Positions 1 through 9,500 of a stretch of 64,000 bases of DNA are shown here, one piece after another; within the stretch, counting starts at the first letter, position 1, and each line of letters starts with the position of its first letter. This DNA is from Gallionella straubiae (GTDB lineage: Bacteria; Pseudomonadota; Gammaproteobacteria; Burkholderiales; Gallionellaceae). The notes beneath the pieces are model-generated. The model had not been told where the DNA came from and made no database searches. It worked only from the letters and a program-made list of their open reading frames with translations. The translations under genes and the position numbers were made by a program. The stretch is from NCBI RefSeq assembly GCF_051257895.1, contig NZ_CP194331.1:124001-188000 (forward strand), written 5' to 3'.

Positions 1-1
1 C

Positions 2-328
2 AGCCACGGCGCAACCTTCATCTGGGGGCTCGCGCCGCTGCACGCGCTGACCATCGGCTGTTTTGCAACGCTGCTGATCGGCATGGGGACGCGCGTCACG
101 CTCGGGCATTCCGGCCTGCCGATGCAGGCGGACACAGGGGTCAAGCTGATGTTTGCCGGCATACAGCTTGCCGCCTTGTTGCGCGTATTGGCCGACATGC
201 TTCCCGTGCAAGCCATGCATTGGCTGTATCTGGCCGCGGCTTCGGCCTGGCTGATGTGTTTTGTGCCGTGGACGTTGCGCTATCTGCCGTTCTACTGGCG
301 GCCGCGGGCGGATGGAAAAGCCGGATAG
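2..328 (+). CDS. nnrS: NnrS family protein, C-terminal fragment (5' end outside window)
   Basis: The reading frame is open from base 2 to the TAG at 326-328, about 108 residues with no start, so this is the tail of a longer membrane protein. It is very hydrophobic and carries the segment HALTIGCFATLLIGMGTRVT followed by LGHSG, which is the characteristic conserved block of the NnrS family (haem and copper membrane proteins linked to nitric oxide stress and denitrification). About three membrane segments can be seen. It lies just upstream of narXL and the nar operon on the same strand, which fits a role in coping with NO made during nitrate or nitrite reduction. The family call rests on motif recognition. 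Confidence 0.75.
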   Translation, partial: SHGATFIWGLAPLHALTIGCFATLLIGMGTRVTLGHSGLPMQADTGVKLMFAGIQLAALLRVLADMLPVQAMHWLYLAAASAWLMCFVPWTLRYLPFYWRPRADGKAG

Positions 329-558
329 CGCTTCCACCGATACATCGGAATATGCCGGTGAGGGAAAATCCCTTGCTTGCATAAAAGGCATCTTGGTCGC
401 ATCATAGTGCCGTTCCGCAATCTCCGCAGAACGGAAAACACCGCCCGGGAATGGCGATGATTTCCAGTCCTGCGCCAGACTGAACCGGCTCAATTTGCCG
501 CGCCAGACAGCTATCGCGCTGCATCAGAGTTTATAACCGGGCTGCGGTAATTCACTTC

Positions 559-2499
559 ATGATCGGCAAGGGGCAGATGGTCGCAGTACTGAAACTCCAG
601 GAGAAAATCACCGGCCTGCTGGTGTTCTACTTCCTCGTTGCCCTGGTTGCCATCAGTTCGACGCTGTATGTTTCCTGGCGGCTCGAGGGCGGCGCCGCGG
701 CGATCAACGACGCCGGCAGCGAGCGCATGCGCTCCTATCACATCGCTTTCCTCCTCGGCCAGCAGGTGCAGCAACCCTCCGTCGAACTGCGCCACGAAAT
801 CGAGGCGAAGGTTGTGCAGTTCGAAAAAATCCTGTCCGACCTTGACCGCGGCGACCCGCGGCGGCCGCTTTCGCTGCCCAAGGACAAGGAGGTGCGCGCT
901 CAGATGAGCAAGTTGCACCAGGCTTGGGAGGGCGAAATCAAGCCGCGTATCCAGCGCATACTCGATACCTCGCAACGGGCGGAGCAGGAGAGAATGCTGG
1001 CGGAATACCGGTATGTCGTGGAAAGTTTTGTCGGCAACGTGAACGACCTGGTTGCGATGGTGGAAACCAGCAATGCCCGTGCCACCACGCTGCTGCGCAC
1101 TTTCCAGATCGGTCTGGTGAGTCTGGCGTTTATCGGCACGGTGTTGCTGATGAACCTGTTTTCGCTGATGGTGGTGCGCCCCGTCAACCGCCTGCGGGAA
1201 GGGTTGCAGCGCATGGGTAAGGCGGATTTCGGCGTGCGCCTGAAGGTTGCCAAGCGGGATGAATTCGGCGAGCTGGCCGAGGGGTTCAACCAGATGGCCG
1301 ACCAGTTGCAGGATCTTTATGCCACGCTGGAGCAGCGGGTAGAAGAGAAATCCCGCAGCTTAGAGGTGAAGAATCGCGAGCTCACCGCACTCTACGATGT
1401 GGCTGCATTCCTGAATTCCTCGACCGCAACGGAACCCCTGTGCGGCATTGTGTTGGATAAGCTGGCTACCCTGATCGGTGCGCGCGACGGCGTGGTGCGT
1501 CTGGTCGACCCAAAGGGGGAGCAACTGCAGATTGTCGCCTCGCGCGGCGTTTCGAAATCCTTCCTGGCCGAGGAAACCTGTCTTGCCGTCGGTGATTGCC
1601 TGTGCGGCACGGTTGCGCGTGACGGCATTGCCATCAGCTCCGATTTTTCCTTTCCGACACAACCGCTGCTGTTGCACGCATGCAAACGGGACGGGTTCCA
1701 GGCGATGGTGGCTGTCCCGATCCGCTCCAAGCAGCGGGTCATGGGCATGCTCAATCTGTTTTTCGAAACGCCGCGTATCCTGCCGCCGTCGGAAATACGG
1801 CTGCTGGAATCGGTGGGGCAGCATCTCGGCGTCGCCATCGAAAATCAGCGGCTCGTCGCGCGCGAGAAGGAAATGGCGGTATCGGAGGAGCGCAACCTGC
1901 TCGCGCAGGAGCTGCACGACAGCATCGCCCAGTCGCTCGCCTTCCTGAACATCCAGATACAACTGTTGCGCAACGACCTGCAGGAGGGGCAGATAAGCAC
2001 TGCCTTGCAGGGCCTGGAACAAATACGCGAGGGTGTGCAGGAAAGCTACGACGATGTGCGCGAGCTGCTGGTGCATTTCCGCACGCGGGTCGGCAATGCC
2101 GACCTGGAAACCGCCGTGCGCAGTGCGCTGGAGAAATTCGAAGGACAGACCGGTATACACGCCAGTTTTTCGCATCGCGGGACAGTGCCGGATCTGCCGC
2201 CGGAACACGTGCTTCAGGCCATGCACATCGTTCAGGAATCGCTTTCCAATGTGCGCAAGCACGCCAAGGCGAACCGCGTTGACGTGGAGCTTGTCTGTGA
2301 CGGAGAATGCTCGCTCTGCATCAATGACAACGGCATTGGCTTCGATGCCGCGCACGATGCCGGCGATACCCATGTGGGGCTGAGCATCATGCGCGAACGG
2401 GCGCACCGCATTGGCGCCGAGTTGGCGCTGGAATCGAAACCCGGACAGGGCACGCGGGTGCGTCTTGTCCTGCCGCACAGGAGAGACTCGATAGCATGA
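559..2499 (+). CDS. narX: Nitrate/nitrite sensor histidine kinase NarX
   Basis: Membrane sensor kinase of 646 residues that phosphorylates NarL in response to nitrate or nitrite. Visible parts: membrane helix 1 at about residues 17-39; a periplasmic domain opening with a NarX/NarQ-type P-box (INDAGSERMRSY, residues 49-60), the anion-binding region; membrane helix 2 at about 180-205; a HAMP linker; a GAF-like domain at about 280-440; the HisKA_3 phosphoacceptor box LLAQELHDSIAQS with His453; and a C-terminal HATPase with NDNGIGF and GQGTRV motifs. The stop overlaps the narL start by four bases (ATGA), indicating translational coupling. An alternative start at residue 7 (base 577) cannot be excluded. 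The 230-bp leader shows no clear FNR box. Confidence 0.93.
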   Translation: MIGKGQMVAVLKLQEKITGLLVFYFLVALVAISSTLYVSWRLEGGAAAINDAGSERMRSYHIAFLLGQQVQQPSVELRHEIEAKVVQFEKILSDLDRGDPRRPLSLPKDKEVRAQMSKLHQAWEGEIKPRIQRILDTSQRAEQERMLAEYRYVVESFVGNVNDLVAMVETSNARATTLLRTFQIGLVSLAFIGTVLLMNLFSLMVVRPVNRLREGLQRMGKADFGVRLKVAKRDEFGELAEGFNQMADQLQDLYATLEQRVEEKSRSLEVKNRELTALYDVAAFLNSSTATEPLCGIVLDKLATLIGARDGVVRLVDPKGEQLQIVASRGVSKSFLAEETCLAVGDCLCGTVARDGIAISSDFSFPTQPLLLHACKRDGFQAMVAVPIRSKQRVMGMLNLFFETPRILPPSEIRLLESVGQHLGVAIENQRLVAREKEMAVSEERNLLAQELHDSIAQSLAFLNIQIQLLRNDLQEGQISTALQGLEQIREGVQESYDDVRELLVHFRTRVGNADLETAVRSALEKFEGQTGIHASFSHRGTVPDLPPEHVLQAMHIVQESLSNVRKHAKANRVDVELVCDGECSLCINDNGIGFDAAHDAGDTHVGLSIMRERAHRIGAELALESKPGQGTRVRLVLPHRRDSIA

Positions 2500-3149
2500 A
2501 ACCGATACGCATTCTGATCGTTGACGATCACACCTTGTTTCGCAGCGGCATCAAGCTGGTATTGCAGCGGCACGAGGGATTCGAAGTGGTCGGTGAAGCC
2601 GGCGACGGGCTGGAAGGCATCAAGCGCGCTAAACAACTCAAGCCCGATGTGGTGCTGCTCGACCTGCACATGCCCGGCACCAGCGGACTGGAAGCGTTGC
2701 GCGTACTGGCGGAAGATGTGCCGGAAACGCAGGTTGTCATGCTGACCGTTTCGGAAGATGCCGAAGATCTGCTGGAAACCCTGCGCGCCGGGGCGCGCGG
2801 CTACCTGCTGAAGAATATCGATACCGAGTTCCTGCTGGAATACATCCGGCGGGCGGCACAAGGTGAATCCGTGATGTCGCCGCAAATCGCCCACAAGCTG
2901 GCGGACTCCCTGCGCGCCCCGCCGAAGGAGAACGCTGCGGCAGCGGACGTCAGCCCAAGCAAACTTTCCCCGCGCGAACGGGAAATCATCGTCATGCTCG
3001 CCCACGGCGCCAGCAACAAGGAAATTGCCCGCGTACTCAATCTGTCTGAATCCACCATCAAGATTCACGTGCAGGGCATCCTGCGCAAGCTCAATATCGC
3101 CAAACGCGTGCAGGCTGCCGTCTATGCGGTAGCGCACGGCCTCATCTAG
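2496..3149 (+). CDS. narL: Nitrate/nitrite response regulator NarL
   Basis: LuxR/FixJ-type response regulator of 217 residues. The receiver domain (about 1-120) shows the acidic pair Asp10-Asp11, the phosphoacceptor Asp56 in LLDLHMPG, the conserved Thr in VVMLTVSED and a Lys in YLLKN. The C-terminal LuxR helix-turn-helix (about 153-212) has the typical LSPREREI and NKEIARVLNLSESTIKIH patterns. It is coupled to narX by a 4-bp overlap and lies upstream of the transporter and narGHJI genes, its probable regulon. Family knowledge: NarL activates nar and narK promoters when phosphorylated. Which sites it binds here is not shown by the sequence. Confidence 0.93.
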   Translation: MKPIRILIVDDHTLFRSGIKLVLQRHEGFEVVGEAGDGLEGIKRAKQLKPDVVLLDLHMPGTSGLEALRVLAEDVPETQVVMLTVSEDAEDLLETLRAGARGYLLKNIDTEFLLEYIRRAAQGESVMSPQIAHKLADSLRAPPKENAAAADVSPSKLSPREREIIVMLAHGASNKEIARVLNLSESTIKIHVQGILRKLNIAKRVQAAVYAVAHGLI

Positions 3150-3174
3150 CCGGTTCCCCGCCCTCCCTGTGATC

Positions 3175-3207
3175 GCCGGTCAGTCCCTGCCGGTTTTTTT
3201 CTTTTTT
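3175..3207 (+). terminator. Probable Rho-independent terminator after narL
   Basis: A short stem formed by two GCCGGT copies (3175-3180 and 3189-3194; four G-C pairs plus two G-U pairs) is followed directly by a long T-rich tract at 3194-3207. The stem is short, so efficiency is uncertain, but the position just after the narL stop fits termination of narXL. Confidence 0.45.
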
Positions 3208-3212
3208 AATCA

Positions 3213-3235
3213 GCAGGCCACTAACGGTGGCCTGC
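3213..3235. repeat. Perfect 9-bp inverted repeat between narL and narK
   Basis: GCAGGCCAC at 3213-3221 and GTGGCCTGC at 3227-3235 are perfect complements separated by five bases. It sits just after the T-tract behind narL. It lacks its own downstream T-run, so it may be a second stem of the termination region, an mRNA end-protecting hairpin, or a DNA operator. Confidence 0.6.
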
Positions 3236-3307
3236 CTATGGCATCCGGCCTCGAGGCAGACGAAATCCGCCAGTAAGGTGACTTGATCTACCTCCCTCGA
3301 CTACCCG

Positions 3308-3368
3308 AAAGAACTAGTTCTTTTTACCGTTGGAGTAGTTCTTTTTTTCGATTCGCTTAGTTCTTTTT
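3308..3368 (+). promoter_or_regulatory. Palindrome and phased direct repeats upstream of narK (candidate operator)
   Basis: AAAGAACTAGTTCTTT at 3308-3323 is a perfect 16-bp palindrome. Its right half, TAGTTCTTTTT, recurs twice more. The three copies start at 3315, 3336 and 3358, so the spacings are 21 and 22 bp, about two helical turns. The last copy ends 90 bp before the chosen narK start. Phased sites like these usually bind a multimeric regulator on one DNA face. The motif matches neither the FNR box nor the NarL heptamer well, so the regulator is unknown. Confidence 0.5.
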
Positions 3369-3457
3369 CCTGCGGGCCTCTGTACTTCGGAAGAATGGGC
3401 ACGCTATCCATGCAAGCCTATCCTGATGCCATAAGTAAAAGCAAAGGGGGGGTCGCC

Positions 3458-4720
3458 ATGGCATCGCAAAAATACAAGGCGTGGTCGGTGGTAATAATGA
3501 GCACGCTGGCGTTCACGGTGTGTTTCATGATCTGGATGATGTTTGCGGTGATCGGTATTCCGATCAAGCAGACGCTGGGTCTCAACGAGACCCAGTTTGG
3601 CTTGCTGATCGCCATGCCGGTGCTCACCGGATCACTGATCCGCCTGCCGCTCGGCATGCTGACCGACAAGTTCGGCGGGCGTATGGTGTTCTTCGTGATC
3701 ATGCTCTCTACCGTTATCCCGATTTATCTCATCTCCCTCGGCACGGAATATTGGCACTACCTGGTTACCGGCCTGTTCGTCGGCGTGGCTGGCGGCTCGT
3801 TCACGGTGGGTATCGCCTACTGCGCGCGCTGGTTCCCGAAGAGCCAGCAAGGCCTGGCTATGGGCATTTTCGGTGCGGGAAATACCGGTGCGGCGGTGAC
3901 CAAGCTGGTGGCGCCGGCCATCGTGGTTGCGTACGGCTGGACGATGGTGCCGCAGGTTTATGCGGCGCTGATGCTGGGCACCGCGATTCTGTTCTGGTTC
4001 TTCACCTATACCGATGCGTCCCACGTAGCGGGTAAGAGCGTGTCGATCCGCGAACAGCTTGCGGCGCTCAAGGACCCCACGGTATGGAAGTACAGCCAGT
4101 ATTATTCCATCGTGTTTGGCGGGTACGTGGCATTGGCGCTGTGGATGACCAAGTACTACATCAATGAATACGGGTTCGACCTCAAGACGGCAGCCTTTCT
4201 GGCTGCCGCATTCAGCATACCGGGTGGGGTGTTGCGCGCATTGGGCGGCTATTTTTCCGACCGCTTCGGGGCGCATACCATCACCTGGTGGGTGATGCTG
4301 GTGTCGCTGGTCTGCCTGTTCTTTCTGTCCTTCCCGAACGCCGAGTTCACCATCAAGACCGTGAATGGCCCTACGACTTTTTATGTAGGCCTCAGCGCGA
4401 CGGTGTTCACCATCATCATGTTTACCCTGGGTATCGCCTTCGCGATCGGCAAGGCATCGGTCTTCAAATATATCTCCGACGACTATCCGCACAACATCGG
4501 TGTGATTTCCGGCGTGGTGGGGCTGGCTGGCGGTATGGGCGGGTTTCTGCTGCCAATCATGTTCGGCGCGCTGGTGGATCTGACGGGCATCCGCTCTTCG
4601 TCGTTCATGCTGATGTTCGGCATCGTGTGGGTCTCCCTTATGTGGATGTACTGGACCGAAGTGCGGACGCTGGACAAGGCTGCGGGCAAGAGAAAAAGAT
4701 TGGCAGATTCACTTGAATAA
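3458..4720 (+). CDS. narK1: Nitrate/nitrite transporter, NarK1 type (MFS)
   Basis: Major facilitator superfamily transporter of 420 residues with about 12 membrane segments. The NNP-family signs are the loop RLPLGMLTDKFGGR between helices 2 and 3 and glycine-rich segments such as VGVAGGSFTVGIAYCARWF and GNTGAAVTKLVAP. Type-1 NarK proteins are thought to import nitrate with protons. I chose the ATG at 3458, preceded by a purine-rich AAAGGGGGGG stretch; the frame extends to an ATG at 3395, but those 21 residues are not NarK-like. It is followed after 37 bp by narK2 and then narGHJI, so the transporters and reductase are probably co-transcribed from the promoter region at about 3240-3400. Confidence 0.9.
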   Translation: MASQKYKAWSVVIMSTLAFTVCFMIWMMFAVIGIPIKQTLGLNETQFGLLIAMPVLTGSLIRLPLGMLTDKFGGRMVFFVIMLSTVIPIYLISLGTEYWHYLVTGLFVGVAGGSFTVGIAYCARWFPKSQQGLAMGIFGAGNTGAAVTKLVAPAIVVAYGWTMVPQVYAALMLGTAILFWFFTYTDASHVAGKSVSIREQLAALKDPTVWKYSQYYSIVFGGYVALALWMTKYYINEYGFDLKTAAFLAAAFSIPGGVLRALGGYFSDRFGAHTITWWVMLVSLVCLFFLSFPNAEFTIKTVNGPTTFYVGLSATVFTIIMFTLGIAFAIGKASVFKYISDDYPHNIGVISGVVGLAGGMGGFLLPIMFGALVDLTGIRSSSFMLMFGIVWVSLMWMYWTEVRTLDKAAGKRKRLADSLE

Positions 4721-4757
4721 CCGGGTATCAAATTTCAATAAAAGGAGAATTTGAGTC

Positions 4758-6437
4758 ATGATAAACAAGAAAGAACAACGCGGCTCGGTTGGCGCGGTGA
4801 GCATGGAAGGCTCGACCAGCTACAGCTCCGCCGACATTGCCGATTGGAACCCGGAAGACAACGCCTTCTGGGAATCGAAAGGCAAGAAGATCGCCAGCCG
4901 CAACCTGTGGATTTCGATCCCCAGCCTTCTGCTGGGTTTCGCGATATGGTTGATGTGGGGCATCATCACAGTGCAGATGATCAACCTCGGCTTTCCCTTT
5001 ACGCCGGCCGAGATGTTCACGCTGACCGCGATTTCGGGGTTGATGGGCGCGACCTTCCGCATCCCGGCATCGTTCTTCATTCGTCTCAGCGGCGGGCGCA
5101 ACACGGTCTTCCTGACCACCGCGCTGCTGATGATCCCGGCCATCGGAGCGGGTATCGCGCTGCAGGATAAGACCACCCCGCTGTGGGTGTTCCAGATGCT
5201 GGCGTTCCTGTCCGGCATCGGTGGCGGTAACTTCGCCTGCTCGATGTCCAACATCAGCGGCTTCTATCCCAAGCGCTTGCAGGGTACCGCCCTGGGGCTC
5301 AATGCCGGGCTGGGAAATTTCGGCGTGACCACCATGCAGATCCTGATTCCGCTGGTGATGACCGCCGGCATTTTCGGCGCGATGGCGGGCGACTCGATGG
5401 CGCTGCTGAAGGATTCCGGCTGGATCATGGGCAAGATCACTGCCGGTACCGCAACCTATATTCAGAATGCCGGTTTCGTCTGGATGTTGGCACTGATTCC
5501 GCTGGCGTTCCTCGGTTTCTTCGGCATGAACAACCTGCTGCCGTTGTCCCCCAACTATGGCGGCACGCTGGCTGGTTTTGCCAAGATACTGTACCTGTGG
5601 GGGCTGACCTGCGTCGTTGGTGTTGTTGGCCTCTATCTGTACCTTCCGGCACCGACTGGCCTTGGCGTACTTAATATGTGGGTGGCCTTGCCGCTGATCA
5701 TGATCACCATGCTGATGGTGATGAAACTCGCGGCGTTCGGCGAGATGAAGGCCGGCATCAACAAGCAGTTTGCCATCTTCGGCAACAAGCATACCTGGTC
5801 ATTGACCGTGCTCTACCTGCTCACCTTCGGTTCGTTCATCGGCTTTTCGATGGCCCTTCCGCTGTCCATCACGGTGATCTTCGGGGTGCAGCATGTGGTT
5901 GACCCGGCAACCGGCCTGATGACGCATACCCTGAAGAATCCCAACGCTCCTTCTGCATTGACCTATGCCTGGATCGGTCCGTTCATCGGTGCGCTGATCC
6001 GCCCGGTGGGCGGCTGGATTTCCGACAAGGTCGGTGGCTCCATCGTTACGCAGATCATCTCGGCGGTGATGGTAGTGGCCTCCGCCGCAACGGGTTACGT
6101 GATGATGCTGGCCTACAAGTCGGCGACTCCGGAAGAATATTTCATGATCTTCATGGTTTTGTTCGTCATATTGTTTGCGGCGAGCGGCACAGGGAACGGC
6201 TCCACGTTCCGCACTGTGGGCGTGATCTTTGACCGGCAGCAGGCAGGCCCAGTACTCGGCTGGACTTCCGCTGCAGCTGCCTATGGCGCGTTCATCGCAC
6301 CAGTGGTGATCGGCGGACAGATCAAGGCCGGCACGCCGGAAAACGCCATGTATGGATTCGCAGTGTTCTACGCTTTGTGCCTGATTTTGAACTGGTGGTT
6401 CTACTTGCGTAGCGGCTCTGAGATCAAGAACCCGTAA
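4758..6437 (+). CDS. narK2: Nitrate/nitrite antiporter, NarK2 type, with enlarged central region
   Basis: MFS transporter of 559 residues. The N-terminal stretch with WNPEDNAFWESKGKKIASRN and the nitrate signature GIGGGNFACSMSNISGFYPK are typical of type-2 NarK nitrate/nitrite antiporters. A good Shine-Dalgarno (AAGGAG at 4742-4747) supports the ATG at 4758. The protein is about 90-100 residues longer than the usual type-2 NarK. The extra length lies largely in the middle, where about residues 275-328 add two hydrophobic segments (ILYLWGLTCVVGVVGLYLYL and LPLIMITMLMVM). It probably exports nitrite made by NarGHI while importing nitrate. The 3' gap to narG is 127 bp. Confidence 0.88.
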   Translation: MINKKEQRGSVGAVSMEGSTSYSSADIADWNPEDNAFWESKGKKIASRNLWISIPSLLLGFAIWLMWGIITVQMINLGFPFTPAEMFTLTAISGLMGATFRIPASFFIRLSGGRNTVFLTTALLMIPAIGAGIALQDKTTPLWVFQMLAFLSGIGGGNFACSMSNISGFYPKRLQGTALGLNAGLGNFGVTTMQILIPLVMTAGIFGAMAGDSMALLKDSGWIMGKITAGTATYIQNAGFVWMLALIPLAFLGFFGMNNLLPLSPNYGGTLAGFAKILYLWGLTCVVGVVGLYLYLPAPTGLGVLNMWVALPLIMITMLMVMKLAAFGEMKAGINKQFAIFGNKHTWSLTVLYLLTFGSFIGFSMALPLSITVIFGVQHVVDPATGLMTHTLKNPNAPSALTYAWIGPFIGALIRPVGGWISDKVGGSIVTQIISAVMVVASAATGYVMMLAYKSATPEEYFMIFMVLFVILFAASGTGNGSTFRTVGVIFDRQQAGPVLGWTSAAAAYGAFIAPVVIGGQIKAGTPENAMYGFAVFYALCLILNWWFYLRSGSEIKNP

Positions 6438-6454
6438 AGGGCTTTAGGCAGGGT

Positions 6455-6479
6455 GGGTCGGCTGCATTGCGTCCGACCC
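6455..6479 (+). terminator. Hairpin between narK2 and narG (possible processing site or weak terminator)
   Basis: GGGTCGG at 6455-6461 and CCGACCC at 6473-6479 form a perfect 7-bp GC-rich stem with an 11-base loop. No T-run follows, so full termination is unlikely; a partial terminator or a stability stem separating transporter and reductase mRNA is more plausible. Confidence 0.35.
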
Positions 6480-6564
6480 GCAAATGATGGCTGGTTACGG
6501 CTTGAGGGTAAAAAACCGGACCGGGAAGTTTGAATAAAAATTTTTACACAGGAGCAAGAAAAAC

Positions 6565-9500
6565 ATGAGTCACTTTCTCGATCGATTGAAGTTTTTTGAA
6601 AAAATCAAGGAGACTTTCTCCAATGGTCACGGCATCGTCACCAACGAGGATCGCCAGTGGGAACAGGCCTATCGCACCCGCTGGCAGCACGACAAGATCG
6701 TGCGTTCCACGCACGGTGTGAACTGTACCGGCGGTTGCTCCTGGAAGATTTTTGTCAAGAACGGATTGGTCTCATACGAGGTGCAGCAAACCGACTATCC
6801 GCGCACCCGCGAGGATTTGCCCAACCATGAACCGCGCGGCTGTCAGCGCGGAGCTTCTTTCTCCTGGTATCTGTACAGCCCCCATCGCATCAAGCACCCG
6901 CTGGTCCGTGGCCGCCTGCTCGACCTGTATCGTGCCGAGCGTAAGAGCGGCAAGGATCCTGTAGACGCTTGGGCAGCAATCCAGGCTGACCCGAACAAGC
7001 GCAAGCAATACGTTCACGTGCGCGGCCTCGGCGGATTTGTGCGCGCCAAATGGGATGAGGTCAACGAAATCATCGCCGCCGCCAACATTTACACGATCAA
7101 GAAATGGGGTCCGGACCGGATTTTTGGCTTCTCGCCGATCCCGGCCATGTCGCAAATTTCTTACGCATCCGGTGCGCGTTACCTGTCCCTGATCGGCGGC
7201 GTATGCGGCTCGTTCTACGACTGGTACTGCGACTTGCCGGCGGCTTCCCCACAAACCTGGGGCGAACAGACCGACGTGCCGGAATCGGCGGATTGGTACA
7301 ACTCCTCCTACATCATCGTCACCGGTTCCAGCTTGCCGACCACGCGTACGCCGGATGCTCACTTCGCTGTCGAGGCGCGTTATAACGGCACCAAGATCAT
7401 CGCGATGAGCCCTGACTATGGCGAACACGTCAAGCTTTCCGATCTGTGGATGCCGGTCAATCCGGGTACCGATTCAGCTGCCTTCCTGGCGTTTGGGCAT
7501 GTGGCGCTGAAAGAATTCCTGGTAGACAAACAGGATCCGTACTTCCAGGAATATAACCGCAAGTACACCGATATGCCGATCCAGGTGATGCTGCGCAAGG
7601 AAGGCGACGCTTATGTATCCGACCGTTGCCTGCGTGCCTCCGATTTTGCGGGCAATCTGGGCGAATCCAACAATCCGGAATGGAAAACCATCGTTTATGA
7701 CGAAAAGTCCAAGACCTTTGTTGCGCCTAACGGATCAATCGGTTTCCGCTGGGGCGAGGAAGGTAAGTGGAATTTGCTGCCGAAGAATGGCGCCAGCCAG
7801 CAGGAAATTATGGCCGAACTGACCTGCATCAACAGCAAGGATGCGGTGGTTTCGGTGGGCTTCCCGCACTTCGCGCATGGCGAAGACAGCCTGCTGTTCC
7901 GCAATGTGCCGGCGCGCAAGCTGAAGCTGGCCAGCGGCGAAGAAGTATTGGTCACCTCCGTGTTCGACCTGCAGGTTGCGCAATACGGTATCGACCGCGG
8001 CTTGGGCGGCGGCAATGTCGCCAAGGACTACAACGACGCCAACGTGGCTTACACGCCAGCATGGGCATCCAAGGTTACCGGCATCAAGGCTATGGATATT
8101 GAGCGCACCGGTCGCGAGTTCGCGAAGAATGCCTCGCAAACCCACGGCAAATCGATGGTGATCATGGGCGCGGCAATTAACCACTGGTATCACAACGACA
8201 TGACGTACCGGGGCGTTATGAACCTTCTGCACATTTGCGGTTGCGTGGGCCAATCCGGTGGCGGCTGGGCACACTATGTGGGCCAGGAAAAACTGCGTCC
8301 GCAAGCAGGTTGGGCGCCGATTGCCTTCGCACTCGACTGGCAGCGTCCGCCGCGCCAGATGAATTCGACCTCCTACTGGTATTTCCATACCGACCAGTGG
8401 CGCTACGAAACCGTGAAGGCGGAAGACATCACGTCGCCTGCCGGCAGGAACAAGAACGCGAAAGAGGGTTACTCGATCGCCGACTACAACGTTGCAGCAG
8501 TTCGTATGGGCTGGTTGCCTGGCTTCCCGCAATGGAACGCCAACTCGCTCGACCTAGCGGATGAAGCCGCCAAGGCCGGCGCTACCGACGAAGCTGGGGT
8601 TGCCAATTACGTTGCCGGAAAACTCAAGTCGGGTGCAATGGATATCTCTTTTGCCGACCCGGATGCGGATATCAACTGGCCGCGCAATATTTTCGTGTGG
8701 CGCGGTAATTTGATCGGTACTTCGGGCAAGGGGCAGCAATACTTCCTCAAGCACCTGCTGGGCGCGCAAAACAACGTGCTGCAGGAGGGCGGGGACGGAA
8801 ACGACAACAAGCTGGTCAAGTGGCGTGACGAGGGTCCCGCAGGCAAGCTGGATCTGTTTGTGGACATCAACTTCCGCCTCAACTCCACCGGTGCCTACTC
8901 CGATATCGTTTTGCCGACCGCAACCTGGTACGAGAAAAACGACCTCAACACCACCGACATGCACCCCTTTATCCATCCGCTGTCGGAAGCCGTGTCGCCG
9001 GGCTGGGATTCCAAGTCCGACTGGCAGATTTTCAAGGAGCTTGCCAGGGTCTTCTCTGGCTTGGCCGCGAAGCATCTTGGTACACGCAAGGATGCGGTCA
9101 TCTGGCCGATGCAGCACGACTCGGCGGCCGAGTTGGCACAGCCGTTTGGCCAGGTGAAAGATTGGCACAAGGGTGAATGTGAGCCGATCCCGGGCAAGAC
9201 CATGCCGTTCATCAAGCTGGTGGAGCGCGACTATGGCAGCATCTACAACAAGTACATCGCGATCGGCCCATTGATGGTCAAGCTGGGCAACAACGTCAAG
9301 GGCATCGACTGGAACACCGAAGCGGAATACGAGGAGCTTAAGCTGTGCAATTACACGGTGAGAGTGCCGGGCGTCTCCTACGGTATGCCCTCCCTTGAGG
9401 AAGATATTTCCGTGTGCGATGCGGTGATGCGCATGGCGCCGGAAACCTGCGGTCCGGTGGCGCACAAGTCGTGGTCCGCCTTGTCGAAGAAGACCGGCAT

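Noticed and set aside
3283..3287. TTGAT as an FNR half-site upstream of narK
   Set aside because: The second half ATCAA is missing at the required 4-base spacing, so an FNR box cannot be claimed.
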